Part shown: positions 9,372 to 17,486 of the stretch, piece after piece
How positions within the stretch are numbered: the stretch's first letter is position 1
How the letters are laid out: each line of letters begins with the position of its first letter
NCBI GenBank assembly: GCA_025363635.1
Contig: JANYDL010000091.1
Location: 1 to 52,036 of the forward strand
From: Actinomycetes bacterium
Lineage (GTDB): Bacteria > Actinomycetota > Actinomycetes > Nanopelagicales > Nanopelagicaceae
Length of the DNA: 52,036 nucleotides
Direction: 5' to 3'
Notes under the pieces: generated by a model
What the model was told of the DNA's origin: nothing
What the model saw: only the letters and a program-made list of their open reading frames with translations
Databases searched by the model: none
Made by a program: the position numbers and the translations under genes

Positions 9372-10717
9372 GCGCCTCCGATGATCGCGCCCGCCTTCAG
9401 GCAATTGAGGCCTCGCTCGAGGCAAGGTGGCCTGAGACAAGAATTGCTCCATCGCTAGAACGAATCGCAGCGCTGACTGACGCTCTGGGATCTCCTCAGT
9501 TGGCATATCCAACAATTCACGTGGGCGGCACCAATGGAAAGACAACCACATCTCGCATGATTGATGCACTCATGGGTGCGACTGGCTTGCGGACAGGAAG
9601 ATTCACCAGCCCGCATCTTGAGAGTTTCCTCGAACGTATCGCTATAAATAACCACCCAATTGATGCGAAGGATTTTATTTTCGCCTATAACGATGTAGCC
9701 CTCTATTTAGATTTCATTGACAAAAAATTCGCAAATCCCATCTCATTTTTCGAGGCAATGACTGCGCTGGCGTTTGTTTCATTTGCAGAATTCCCAGTCG
9801 ATATTGGTGTTATCGAAGTCGGCATGGGTGGAGAGTGGGATGCTACAAATGTGGTCGAGGCCGCAGTCTCTGTTATTACGCCCATTGGTTTTGATCACAT
9901 GGCCTATTTAGGAAATACGCTGGTTGAAATCGCAAAGACAAAGAGTGGAATTATCAAACCAGGTTCGATGGTTATCATGGCTCGCCAGGAGCGTGATGTT
10001 GAAAATGAAGTATTGCGCCGCGTATCCGAAGTCGGTGCTGAAGTCGCACGAGAAGGCGTTGAGTACTCATTACTGAGACGAGACGTAGCTGTTGGGGGCC
10101 AAGTTCTCACCATTAAAGGGCTAGGTGACACATACGAAGATATCTTTTTGCCACTCCATGGCGAACACCAAGGAGGAAATGCAGCAACTGCATTAGCCGC
10201 AGTTGAGGCTTTCTTTGGTGGTCAACCGCTGGATCTTGAAGCAGTTAATGCAGGTTTTGCCGCAGTGACTTCTCCAGGTAGATGCGAAATTATGCTTCGC
10301 GAACCGACGGTTATTTTGGATGCCGCACACAATCCACATGGTGCAAAGGCGTTGGCTAAAACTCTGCAATCGGAATTCACTTTTGACACATTGATCGGCG
10401 TTTTTGGAGCATTTGCTGACAAAGATGTCATCGGAATCTTGAAGGAATTAGAGAAAGTTTTCGACACAATCATCGTGACACAAAGTAAATCTTCAAGGTC
10501 GATGCAGACATCTGAGGTCGAAGCGATCGCAACGAAAATATTTGGAGCAGATCGTGTTATGGCAATTGAAGACCTTGAGGAGGCCATCGATCGCGCGATC
10601 TTAGATGCACGTGATTCAGTAAATGAAGAGGCGGTCGGAGTTGTAGTCACAGGTTCTGTCATAACAGTTGGACAGGCACGTGCAATCCTAAAGCGGCTCG
10701 CGAATAATTCGGAGTAG
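9368..10717 (+). CDS. folC: Folylpolyglutamate synthase / dihydrofolate synthase
   Basis: This ATP-dependent ligase of the Mur-ligase fold makes dihydrofolate from dihydropteroate and glutamate, or lengthens the glutamate tail of folates. The P-loop GGTNGKTTTSRM lies at about residues 53-64. Family motifs GRFTSPHLESFLERI and DAAHNPHGAKAL are present, the latter in the C-terminal domain. The length of 449 aa is normal. It overlaps valS by 4 bp, a common actinobacterial arrangement. Whether it does one or both reactions cannot be settled from sequence. Confidence 0.95.
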   Translation: MSASDDRARLQAIEASLEARWPETRIAPSLERIAALTDALGSPQLAYPTIHVGGTNGKTTTSRMIDALMGATGLRTGRFTSPHLESFLERIAINNHPIDAKDFIFAYNDVALYLDFIDKKFANPISFFEAMTALAFVSFAEFPVDIGVIEVGMGGEWDATNVVEAAVSVITPIGFDHMAYLGNTLVEIAKTKSGIIKPGSMVIMARQERDVENEVLRRVSEVGAEVAREGVEYSLLRRDVAVGGQVLTIKGLGDTYEDIFLPLHGEHQGGNAATALAAVEAFFGGQPLDLEAVNAGFAAVTSPGRCEIMLREPTVILDAAHNPHGAKALAKTLQSEFTFDTLIGVFGAFADKDVIGILKELEKVFDTIIVTQSKSSRSMQTSEVEAIATKIFGADRVMAIEDLEEAIDRAILDARDSVNEEAVGVVVTGSVITVGQARAILKRLANNSE

Positions 10718-10719
10718 CG

Positions 10720-11052
10720 ATGAAAGTTCTTGGCTCCGCCGTCTTAACTATGGAAGCTTTTGTGATGGGCTTCGCAATCGTTTTTGCCTCAAAAAATCAT
10801 TCTGGCACCCCCCTTGTTGTGGGCGGAGTAATTGCGCTTTTGCTCTTTTTGACGATAGGGCTCTTAAAATCTCGTTTCGGTTGGATCATTGGCTCGATTC
10901 TTCAAGTGGCGCTGGTTGGCTACGGCCTCGTGGCCACGACTTTGTACTTTCTCGGAAGCCTATTTGCCGGGCTCTGGGTTGCCGCGATTGTGGTTGGTCG
11001 AAAGGGCGAGGCCGCGCGCGCTGTTTTTCTCTCTCAGGAGAAGCCCAAATAG
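10720..11052 (+). CDS. DUF4233 small membrane protein
   Basis: This 110-residue protein has four hydrophobic segments and a short basic C-terminal tail. It matches the actinobacterial DUF4233 family in size, topology and position right after folC. Its function is unknown. GGAG overlaps the folC stop and is suitably placed before the ATG, so it is probably translationally coupled. Confidence 0.8.
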   Translation: MKVLGSAVLTMEAFVMGFAIVFASKNHSGTPLVVGGVIALLLFLTIGLLKSRFGWIIGSILQVALVGYGLVATTLYFLGSLFAGLWVAAIVVGRKGEAARAVFLSQEKPK

Positions 11053-11081
11053 GCCTGAAGTCAGAAACCGCGCAGACCGAT

Positions 11082-11087
11082 TAGACT
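11082..11087 (+). promoter_or_regulatory. Candidate -10 element of ndk (leaderless geometry)
   Basis: TAGACT, the same hexamer as before valS, ends 6 nt before the ndk GTG. The intervening bases are cgcggg, which is not a usable Shine-Dalgarno site. Confidence 0.5.
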
Positions 11088-11093
11088 CGCGGG

Positions 11094-11546
11094 GTGAACG
11101 CACCAGCGACTATAGAGCGCACCCTCGTCCTCGTTAAGCCTGACGGCGTACGTCGTAACCTTATTGGGGAAGTTATTTCGCGCATTGAAGCAAAGGGATA
11201 TTCAGTTGTGGCAATGCAAATGATGGGCGCCGATCGCGCATTGCTCGAAACTCATTATGCCGAGCATCAAGGGAAACCTTTTTTTGAACCGCTTCTAGAA
11301 TTTATGCTCTCAGGTCCATTTGTTGCGATGATAGTAGAAGGCAATCGCGTAATTGAAGGATTCCGCTCCCTTGCAGGTGCCACTGATCCAACTGTGGCTG
11401 CACCAGGAACAATTCGAGGCGATCTAGCTCGTGATCAAGGCACGAAGGTTGTTCAAAATCTTGTGCATGGTTCTGATTCGCCCGAATCGGCAAAACGCGA
11501 AATCGAAATTTTCTTTGCAGGGTTAACAATCGAAAGGGAGTTATGA
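11094..11546 (+). CDS. ndk: Nucleoside diphosphate kinase
   Basis: The enzyme moves the terminal phosphate from ATP to other (d)NDPs through a phospho-histidine. The active-site His lies in NLVHGSDS at about residue 124. Family motifs [19 protein letters not shown] and GTIRGD are present. The product is 150 aa, slightly longer than usual because of a short N-terminal extension. The start is GTG without a Shine-Dalgarno sequence. The stop overlaps mreB as ATGA, coupling nucleotide supply to the cell-shape operon. Confidence 0.96.
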   Translation: MNAPATIERTLVLVKPDGVRRNLIGEVISRIEAKGYSVVAMQMMGADRALLETHYAEHQGKPFFEPLLEFMLSGPFVAMIVEGNRVIEGFRSLAGATDPTVAAPGTIRGDLARDQGTKVVQNLVHGSDSPESAKREIEIFFAGLTIEREL

Positions 11547-12574
11547 GTAACAGAATGTCTTTTATCGGCCGGGATATGGCCGTGGACCTTGGTACGGCAA
11601 ATACCTTGGTTTATGTGCGTGGGCGAGGCATTGTTCTCAATGAGCCAAGTGTCGTGGCAATTAATCAAGATACCGGTGGAATTCTTGCCGTTGGCCTAGA
11701 AGCTAAAAAAATGATTGGACGAACGCCGGGAAATATTGTGGCTATTCGACCACTTAAAGACGGTGTTATTGCTGACTTCGACACGACTGAACGAATGCTC
11801 CGATATTTTATTCAGAAAGTTCATCGCCGTCGCTATCTTGCAAAGCCTCGCATCGTGGTCTGCGTTCCATCTGGAATTACTGGTGTTGAACAGCGTGCTG
11901 TGAAAGATGCTGGCTACGCGGCTGGTGCTCGAAAGGTTTACATCATCGAAGAACCTATGGCTGCCGCAATTGGTGCAGGTCTTCCGATCCATGAACCAAC
12001 TGGCAACATGGTTGTCGATATCGGAGGAGGTACGACAGAAGTCGCTGTCATTTCTCTCGGTGGAATCGTAACTGCTCTTTCCATTCGTGTTGGTGGGGAT
12101 GAGTTAGATCAAGCCATTATCAATTGGGTTAAGCGTGAATTTTCACTCCTGTTGGGAGAGCGCACAGCAGAAGAAATTAAAATGGCGATTGGTTCTGCCT
12201 ATCCAATACAAGGAGAGCCAGATGCTGAAATTCGCGGACGCGATCTTGCAACAGGTCTTCCGAAGACAATCGTGGTGTCGGCGGCTGAAATTCGGAAAGC
12301 AATTGAAGAGCCAGTGAACGCAATTGTGAACGCAGTAAAAGCGACTTTGGATAAAACCCCCCCAGAATTAGCCAGCGATCTTATGGATCGTGGAATTGTG
12401 CTCACCGGCGGTGGAGCCTTGCTCAAAGGAATAGACGAGAGATTGCGTCGAGAGACGGGAATGCCAATCCACATTGCAGAGCGCCCATTGGACGCTGTTG
12501 TAGAAGGATCCGGAAAATGTATTGAAGAGTTTGAGGCTTTAGAGAAGGTCTTGATCTCCGAACCTCGTCGATAG
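11543..12574 (+). CDS. mreB: Rod shape-determining protein MreB
   Basis: MreB is a bacterial actin that assembles along the membrane and guides lateral wall synthesis. The first phosphate loop ([15 protein letters not shown]) and the second ([19 protein letters not shown]) are clear, as is the C-terminal adenosine motif [12 protein letters not shown]. The length of 343 aa is normal. AAGGGAG lies just before the ATG. It opens the mreB-mreC-mreD-mrdA-rodA set and suggests rod or curved cells with side-wall growth. Confidence 0.97.
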   Translation: MSNRMSFIGRDMAVDLGTANTLVYVRGRGIVLNEPSVVAINQDTGGILAVGLEAKKMIGRTPGNIVAIRPLKDGVIADFDTTERMLRYFIQKVHRRRYLAKPRIVVCVPSGITGVEQRAVKDAGYAAGARKVYIIEEPMAAAIGAGLPIHEPTGNMVVDIGGGTTEVAVISLGGIVTALSIRVGGDELDQAIINWVKREFSLLLGERTAEEIKMAIGSAYPIQGEPDAEIRGRDLATGLPKTIVVSAAEIRKAIEEPVNAIVNAVKATLDKTPPELASDLMDRGIVLTGGGALLKGIDERLRRETGMPIHIAERPLDAVVEGSGKCIEEFEALEKVLISEPRR

Positions 12575-12577
12575 GTT
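12572..12577 (+). promoter_or_regulatory. Candidate -10 element of mreC, overlapping the mreB stop codon
   Basis: TAGGTT ends 7 nt before the mreC ATG. Its first three bases are the TAG stop codon of mreB. There is no proper Shine-Dalgarno site for mreC. A TTGATC at 12551 could act as a -35, but the spacing of 15 is short. Confidence 0.4.
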
Positions 12578-12584
12578 TCATTAG

Positions 12585-13538
12585 ATGCGATACGGCGGCG
12601 ATAATCGGAGTCGCCTGTTGGTCGTCACCCTTATTGTCACCTCGCTTTTTCTCATAACGCTCGATTTGCGAGGAGTATCGATAGTCACAGGGCTACGTCA
12701 CGGCGCTCAAAGTGCGATGGCTCCATTTCAACGAGCGGCGAGCACAGCCCTTAGCCCCGTTGGCAATTTCTTCTCCGATGTTACTCACCTAGGACGCACG
12801 AGAGCGCAATTAAAGAAACTTGAAGATCAAAACTCACTTCTTCGTAAATCAATCATTCGGAATAAAGATTTAGCGACTGAGGTAAAACAATTGAAATCAG
12901 TTTTGGATTTATCTGGCAAAGCTGAGTACAAGATTGTGAATGCACGAATTATTTCGCAAGGTACAAGTGCCTCATTTTCCCAATCGATAACAATTGATGT
13001 GGGAGCTAATTTGCATGTCACCCGAGATATGACGGTTATCTGTGGGGATGGACTAGTTGGAGTAGTCAAAGAAGTTTATTCATCTAGCGCCTTAGTCATG
13101 CTTGTTTCCGATCCCGAGTTCCACGTAGGCGCACGCATAGCGGGCAGTCAAGAGATAGGAATATTAAACGGAGAGGGTACCGATGTCGGAACATTGCAAC
13201 TACTGGCCTCGCAAAGTTCTATCAAAGTCGGAGATATTCTGTTGGCTCGAGGAAGTGTCAACGGCAAGCCATTTGTTCCAGGAGTCCCCATTGGCGTGGT
13301 GACATCGATCCCAAATTCGGCGGGCTCGGTTTCACAGATGGCAAAGGTACGTTACTTCGTCCACCTGCACGCTTTGGGGATTGTCGCGGTAGTTCTGAAA
13401 CCACCAGCAACTGATCCGCGCGATTCCCTTGTGCCGATCAAGCCGACCCCCATACCTACCCCGACAGTCACAATCTTTGTTACGCCTTCTTCAATTTCAT
13501 CGACCCCCTCACCTTCTGTAAGCCAAACTTCGAAGTAA
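12585..13538 (+). CDS. mreC: Rod shape-determining protein MreC
   Basis: MreC is a membrane-anchored periplasmic or extracytoplasmic scaffold of the elongasome that contacts PBP2. There is a basic N-terminus, one transmembrane segment (about residues 8-25), a coiled coil (about 65-105) and then the beta-rich MreC domain with the pattern GDGLVGVV near 150. The last 35 residues are a Pro/Ser/Thr-rich tail, probably flexible and outside the membrane. The length of 317 aa is normal. The gene follows mreB after 10 bp. Confidence 0.94.
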   Translation: MRYGGDNRSRLLVVTLIVTSLFLITLDLRGVSIVTGLRHGAQSAMAPFQRAASTALSPVGNFFSDVTHLGRTRAQLKKLEDQNSLLRKSIIRNKDLATEVKQLKSVLDLSGKAEYKIVNARIISQGTSASFSQSITIDVGANLHVTRDMTVICGDGLVGVVKEVYSSSALVMLVSDPEFHVGARIAGSQEIGILNGEGTDVGTLQLLASQSSIKVGDILLARGSVNGKPFVPGVPIGVVTSIPNSAGSVSQMAKVRYFVHLHALGIVAVVLKPPATDPRDSLVPIKPTPIPTPTVTIFVTPSSISSTPSPSVSQTSK

Positions 13539-13543
13539 GCCTC

Positions 13544-14065
13544 ATGCTGACTCGACATTCGGTACTTACGGGAGCCTTATTTCTAGCCGTATTTGGACTC
13601 CAATTAGCCACTGTTGACCAAATTCACCTACCTTTCGGTGGTTTCTCGATCTTCCTCATTTTCGTTCTCAGTTGGTCAGCGCTGAGCTCGCCGGAAGTTG
13701 GTGCTGTTGCTGGCTTTTTCGCAGGCTTTCTCCTTGACATCGCACCAACGGCTTCAGGTCCTATCGGAGAGTGGACGCTAATCTTGACGATAGTTGGATT
13801 TGGAATTGCCTTTCTCAGATATGGCGATGACAGTTTGAGAACCAATCCGTTAAGTCTTGTGGTCATGGTTGCTTTTTCGGTTGTGGTCTCAATGAGCGCG
13901 TTTCTTTTGCTCACTCTTCTTTTGGGTTCCGAGCTTGGGAATGCCAAGCAAGCCGCTAAAACTATTCTTGGAAACGGTTTATGGACTTTAGCAATTGCCC
14001 CGTTTGTTTTGCCCATAGCGTCTCGATTGCATAGAGCGGTTTTTGAAACCCGTGAGATCGCATGA
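13544..14065 (+). CDS. mreD: Rod shape-determining protein MreD
   Basis: This integral membrane protein of 173 aa has five or six hydrophobic helices and links MreC to the elongasome. MreD sequences diverge widely, so the call rests on topology, size and position between mreC and mrdA. It starts 5 bp after mreC and overlaps the next gene as ATGA. Confidence 0.88.
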   Translation: MLTRHSVLTGALFLAVFGLQLATVDQIHLPFGGFSIFLIFVLSWSALSSPEVGAVAGFFAGFLLDIAPTASGPIGEWTLILTIVGFGIAFLRYGDDSLRTNPLSLVVMVAFSVVVSMSAFLLLTLLLGSELGNAKQAAKTILGNGLWTLAIAPFVLPIASRLHRAVFETREIA

Positions 14066-16143
14066 ATCAACGTTCTCGACTTAGCCTTCTGGTAACACAA
14101 GTTCTCATCGTATCTTTGATGGTTGCACTGCTGGGACGGCTCTTTTACTTGCAGATTGGTGCCGGGTCTAAATACAAGAATGCCGCCTTAAGCATCCAGA
14201 GCCGAGATATCGTGACACCCGCAACGCGAGGATTGATAGTCGATTCCTCTGGAGTGCCATTAGCGCTCAATCGCGTGGGCCTGGCTGTTACTGCGGATAG
14301 AAGTGTCATTGATCGACAGGCAGACAAAGGCGTCGCGGTATTGAAAAAAACAGCAAAATTATTGGGGCTTAAATATGCCGATGTTTATTTGCTTACTCGA
14401 CTCTGTGGTGAACAGCCAACGGGAGTTCAAGCAGGATGTTGGACTGGTACTCGATATCAGCCAATACCAATCACAAAGGACGCAGATCCCAATCTTGCTT
14501 TGCAAATAGTCGAAAGAGCCGATCAATTTCCAGGCATCGATGCTGCACCAGTCGCCGTGCGAAATTACCCCGGAATAGATGGCGCAAATGCAGCGCATTT
14601 ATTGGGATACGTCGGACCATTAACGGAGGGTGATCTAAAAGGAGCTTCTGGGGCGAAGTATTACCGAAGTGAATCAATCGGAAAGGCTGGATTAGAATTT
14701 CAATACGATTCGTTCTTACGTGGAAAGCCGGGAATTAAAACTGTCATAGTCGATAGAAAAGAGTCGATAACAAGGGAAGCACAAGTAATCTTGCCCATTC
14801 CTGGAAATCATCTGGTCACGAGCCTTGATGCCCGGCTTCAGGCTTCCACTGAGCGGGCACTTGCTGATGCAATAATGAGAGCCCGTGCAAACGGTCAACG
14901 CGCGGATTCGGGGGCCGCCGTTGTTCTAGACGTGAAAACTGGGCGGGTTTTATCGATGGCTTCTTATCCCACCTACGATCCGAATATCTGGGAAAAAGGG
15001 TTAACGCTTCAGCAAGCAAAAGATCTCTTTAGCGAAAAAACTGGTGTCCCTGCACTTTCGCGAGCAATTCAAGGACTCTTCGCTCCAGCGTCAACTTTTA
15101 AAGTTGTCTCGCTAGTGGCAGCAGCTAACGCAGGCTATAACTTGAATGCAACATATTCATGTCCAGCGAGCGTCAAAGTTGGAAATATTGATTTTCAAAA
15201 TTTTGAAAGTCGACCACAAGGAACAATCAGCATGAAAGAATCAATCGCTGTTTCATGCGATACGATCTGGTATCGAATTGCATATGACGAGTGGCTTCGA
15301 GATGGTGGGCTTTTTCCAAAGAAGAACCTGAATGATTATTTCTTTTCGTCAGCTCGTGGCTTTCAAGTTGGAGAGAAGACTGGTGTTGACCTCCCGGCCG
15401 AATCAAGTGGTCGGCTTCCCGATCGCCAATGGCGTATCAATTGGTATAACCAGAACAAATCCTATTTTTGTAATTACGCCACTCGTGCCTCAAAAAGTCA
15501 GCAGTCAACCTTTCTGCTTGCACTTGCTAAAGAGAATTGTGCCGACGGCGACAAGATTCGGGGAGGTGACGCAGTGAACTTCTCGATCGGGCAAGGTGAC
15601 ACGGTGATTACCCCACTGAAATTGGCTCAGATGTATTCAGCCATTGCAAATGGCGGAACAATTTGGAAACCAACTGTAGGTAAAGCGGTAGTGACCACAG
15701 CGGGCAAGGTGCTCGAAAGAATTGCACCTTCGGTACTTGGCAAGCTTCCGGCGACGAAATCCACGCTTGCATTTTTGCAAAGCGCCCTTCGCCAAGTGGT
15801 TCTCACAGGTACCGCCGCGGGAGCGTTCGCGGGATTTCCGGTTGCGGTCAGTGGCAAAACGGGCACGGCTGAGGTGTTCGGGCTCAATACCGATGGCACG
15901 AAGAAGGCGAATACATCGTGGTTTGCTTCTTTCGCTCCAAGTGAGAGTCCGAGGTACGCGGTAGTGATGATGGTGAGCCAGGGCGGCTTTGGCGCAGATG
16001 TCAGCGCAGTGGGCGTGCGAAAAATTTATGAGACGATTTTTGGAGTGACTCGTAATTCTCTTGTCGGCGCTCAGCCCCTCTTCCCTCAAGGGCCACCTTC
16101 AATTCTCCCTAAAATTTCGCCAACGCTTAAGGTGTCTAAATGA
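14062..16143 (+). CDS. mrdA: Penicillin-binding protein 2, elongasome transpeptidase
   Basis: This class B PBP cross-links peptidoglycan during side-wall growth, working with RodA. It has an N-terminal membrane anchor (about residues 8-28), a dimerisation/pedestal domain and the transpeptidase domain. Active-site motifs are STFK (nucleophile Ser near 343), SCD near 395 in the SxN/SxD position, and KTG near 597 (SGKTGTAEV). The family motif RGLIVDSSG is near 52. The length of 693 aa is normal. It overlaps both mreD and rodA by 4 bp. Confidence 0.95.
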   Translation: MNQRSRLSLLVTQVLIVSLMVALLGRLFYLQIGAGSKYKNAALSIQSRDIVTPATRGLIVDSSGVPLALNRVGLAVTADRSVIDRQADKGVAVLKKTAKLLGLKYADVYLLTRLCGEQPTGVQAGCWTGTRYQPIPITKDADPNLALQIVERADQFPGIDAAPVAVRNYPGIDGANAAHLLGYVGPLTEGDLKGASGAKYYRSESIGKAGLEFQYDSFLRGKPGIKTVIVDRKESITREAQVILPIPGNHLVTSLDARLQASTERALADAIMRARANGQRADSGAAVVLDVKTGRVLSMASYPTYDPNIWEKGLTLQQAKDLFSEKTGVPALSRAIQGLFAPASTFKVVSLVAAANAGYNLNATYSCPASVKVGNIDFQNFESRPQGTISMKESIAVSCDTIWYRIAYDEWLRDGGLFPKKNLNDYFFSSARGFQVGEKTGVDLPAESSGRLPDRQWRINWYNQNKSYFCNYATRASKSQQSTFLLALAKENCADGDKIRGGDAVNFSIGQGDTVITPLKLAQMYSAIANGGTIWKPTVGKAVVTTAGKVLERIAPSVLGKLPATKSTLAFLQSALRQVVLTGTAAGAFAGFPVAVSGKTGTAEVFGLNTDGTKKANTSWFASFAPSESPRYAVVMMVSQGGFGADVSAVGVRKIYETIFGVTRNSLVGAQPLFPQGPPSILPKISPTLKVSK

Positions 16144-17294
16144 GTGCCATGATCGCGCTTCGGAAAAGGTCTCGCCGTCGAAGGGCGCTGAAAGGGTTTG
16201 ACCCTGTTCTGACAATTGCAGTGATCGGACTTCTCATTATCGGCACTCTCTTGGTTTATGCAGCGACTCGCTCTTGGTACGCAAGTCAAGGCTTGGATCC
16301 TCAGTATTACCTGAAACGCCACGTGATCAATATTGTCATTGGAATTGTGCTGGCATTTAGCGCAACGATCATTGATTATCGGCTTCTGCGCGCCTATACA
16401 CCGATTTTGTGGGGAGCGGGAGTTTTGGGACTCATTGCAGTTTTGATTCCAGGTATTGGAAGCACCGTGAACGGTGCACGTGCATGGATTTCGTTACCTG
16501 GTGGCTTTCAGATTCAACCAGCGGAATTAGCCAAGATTTCGATAATCATCGGCCTCTCAATGGTTCTATCTGAAAAAATAAAAGATCGCGATGCTCCAAC
16601 TCATCAGGATGTACTTCGCGCCCTTGCAATCGCGGCAGTGCCGATCGTTCTTATTTTGCTTCAACCAGATATGGGAACTGTTTTTATCATTTGTTCCTCG
16701 GTCGTAACAATTGTTGCTGTATCAGGGGCTCCTTCGCGTTGGGTTGTAGGTTTGCTTTTGCTCGCCGTACTGGGTGGGTTCTCCGCAGCAAAACTTGGGG
16801 TTCTCAGTGAGTACCAAGTAAAAAGATTGCAGACATTTGTCAACCCATCTGCAGATCCACAACAAAGTGGTTATCAATTGCGACAGTCGCGAATAACAGT
16901 GGGATCTGGTGGAGTAATTGGTAAAGGACTCTTTAAAGGTCCACAAACGAACGGTCGCTTCGTACCAGAGCAACAAACGGATTTTATTTTTACGGTCGCC
17001 GGTGAAGAGATCGGTTTCGTAGGGAGTGCATCTATTTTGATACTTTTCACCATCGTGTTGGTACGAGGTTTTCGAATAGCACGAAGATCGCAAGATCTTT
17101 TCGGCAGACTTGTGTGCACGGGAGTTATCGCGTGGTTTGCTTTTCAGGCGTTCGAAAATATTGGTATGACTATGGGCCTAATGCCGATGACGGGAGTGCC
17201 ATTGCCATTTATTTCCTACGGTGGGTCAAGTATGTTTGCGAACCTCATTGGAATTGGCCTTCTTCAGAACATCCACGCTCGCCAAAGGGGCTAA
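16140..17294 (+). CDS. rodA: RodA, SEDS-family peptidoglycan glycosyltransferase
   Basis: RodA polymerises lipid II into glycan strands for elongation, paired with the PBP2 encoded just before. The 384-residue protein has about ten transmembrane helices. SEDS signatures include GARAWISLPGGFQIQPAELAK, LLQPDMGT and the C-terminal PFISYGGSS. Its position after mrdA and the absence of division genes nearby favour RodA over FtsW. Confidence 0.95.
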   Translation: MSAMIALRKRSRRRRALKGFDPVLTIAVIGLLIIGTLLVYAATRSWYASQGLDPQYYLKRHVINIVIGIVLAFSATIIDYRLLRAYTPILWGAGVLGLIAVLIPGIGSTVNGARAWISLPGGFQIQPAELAKISIIIGLSMVLSEKIKDRDAPTHQDVLRALAIAAVPIVLILLQPDMGTVFIICSSVVTIVAVSGAPSRWVVGLLLLAVLGGFSAAKLGVLSEYQVKRLQTFVNPSADPQQSGYQLRQSRITVGSGGVIGKGLFKGPQTNGRFVPEQQTDFIFTVAGEEIGFVGSASILILFTIVLVRGFRIARRSQDLFGRLVCTGVIAWFAFQAFENIGMTMGLMPMTGVPLPFISYGGSSMFANLIGIGLLQNIHARQRG

Positions 17295-17486
17295 TCGGCG
17301 TTGCGTTGGGTTTTGACGCGCGCATCTGACATACTTAGCGCAACGTCCAGCGCGGCTCGCGAATCTTTCGCGGTCACCGCCAGCGCGGACACCACAGAAT
17401 TGCTCGATTTAAGGTTTGCTTCACGTAAATCCAAGACGAGCCAGAGCGCGTTTTTTACAGAACGCATAGAGGATTTGGTACTAAAT

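Noticed and set aside
17301-17486. TTG start for rne at 17301
   Set aside because: The extra 62 residues are not RNase E-like and no ribosome-binding site is seen. The ATG at 17487 is preferred, with the doubt noted.
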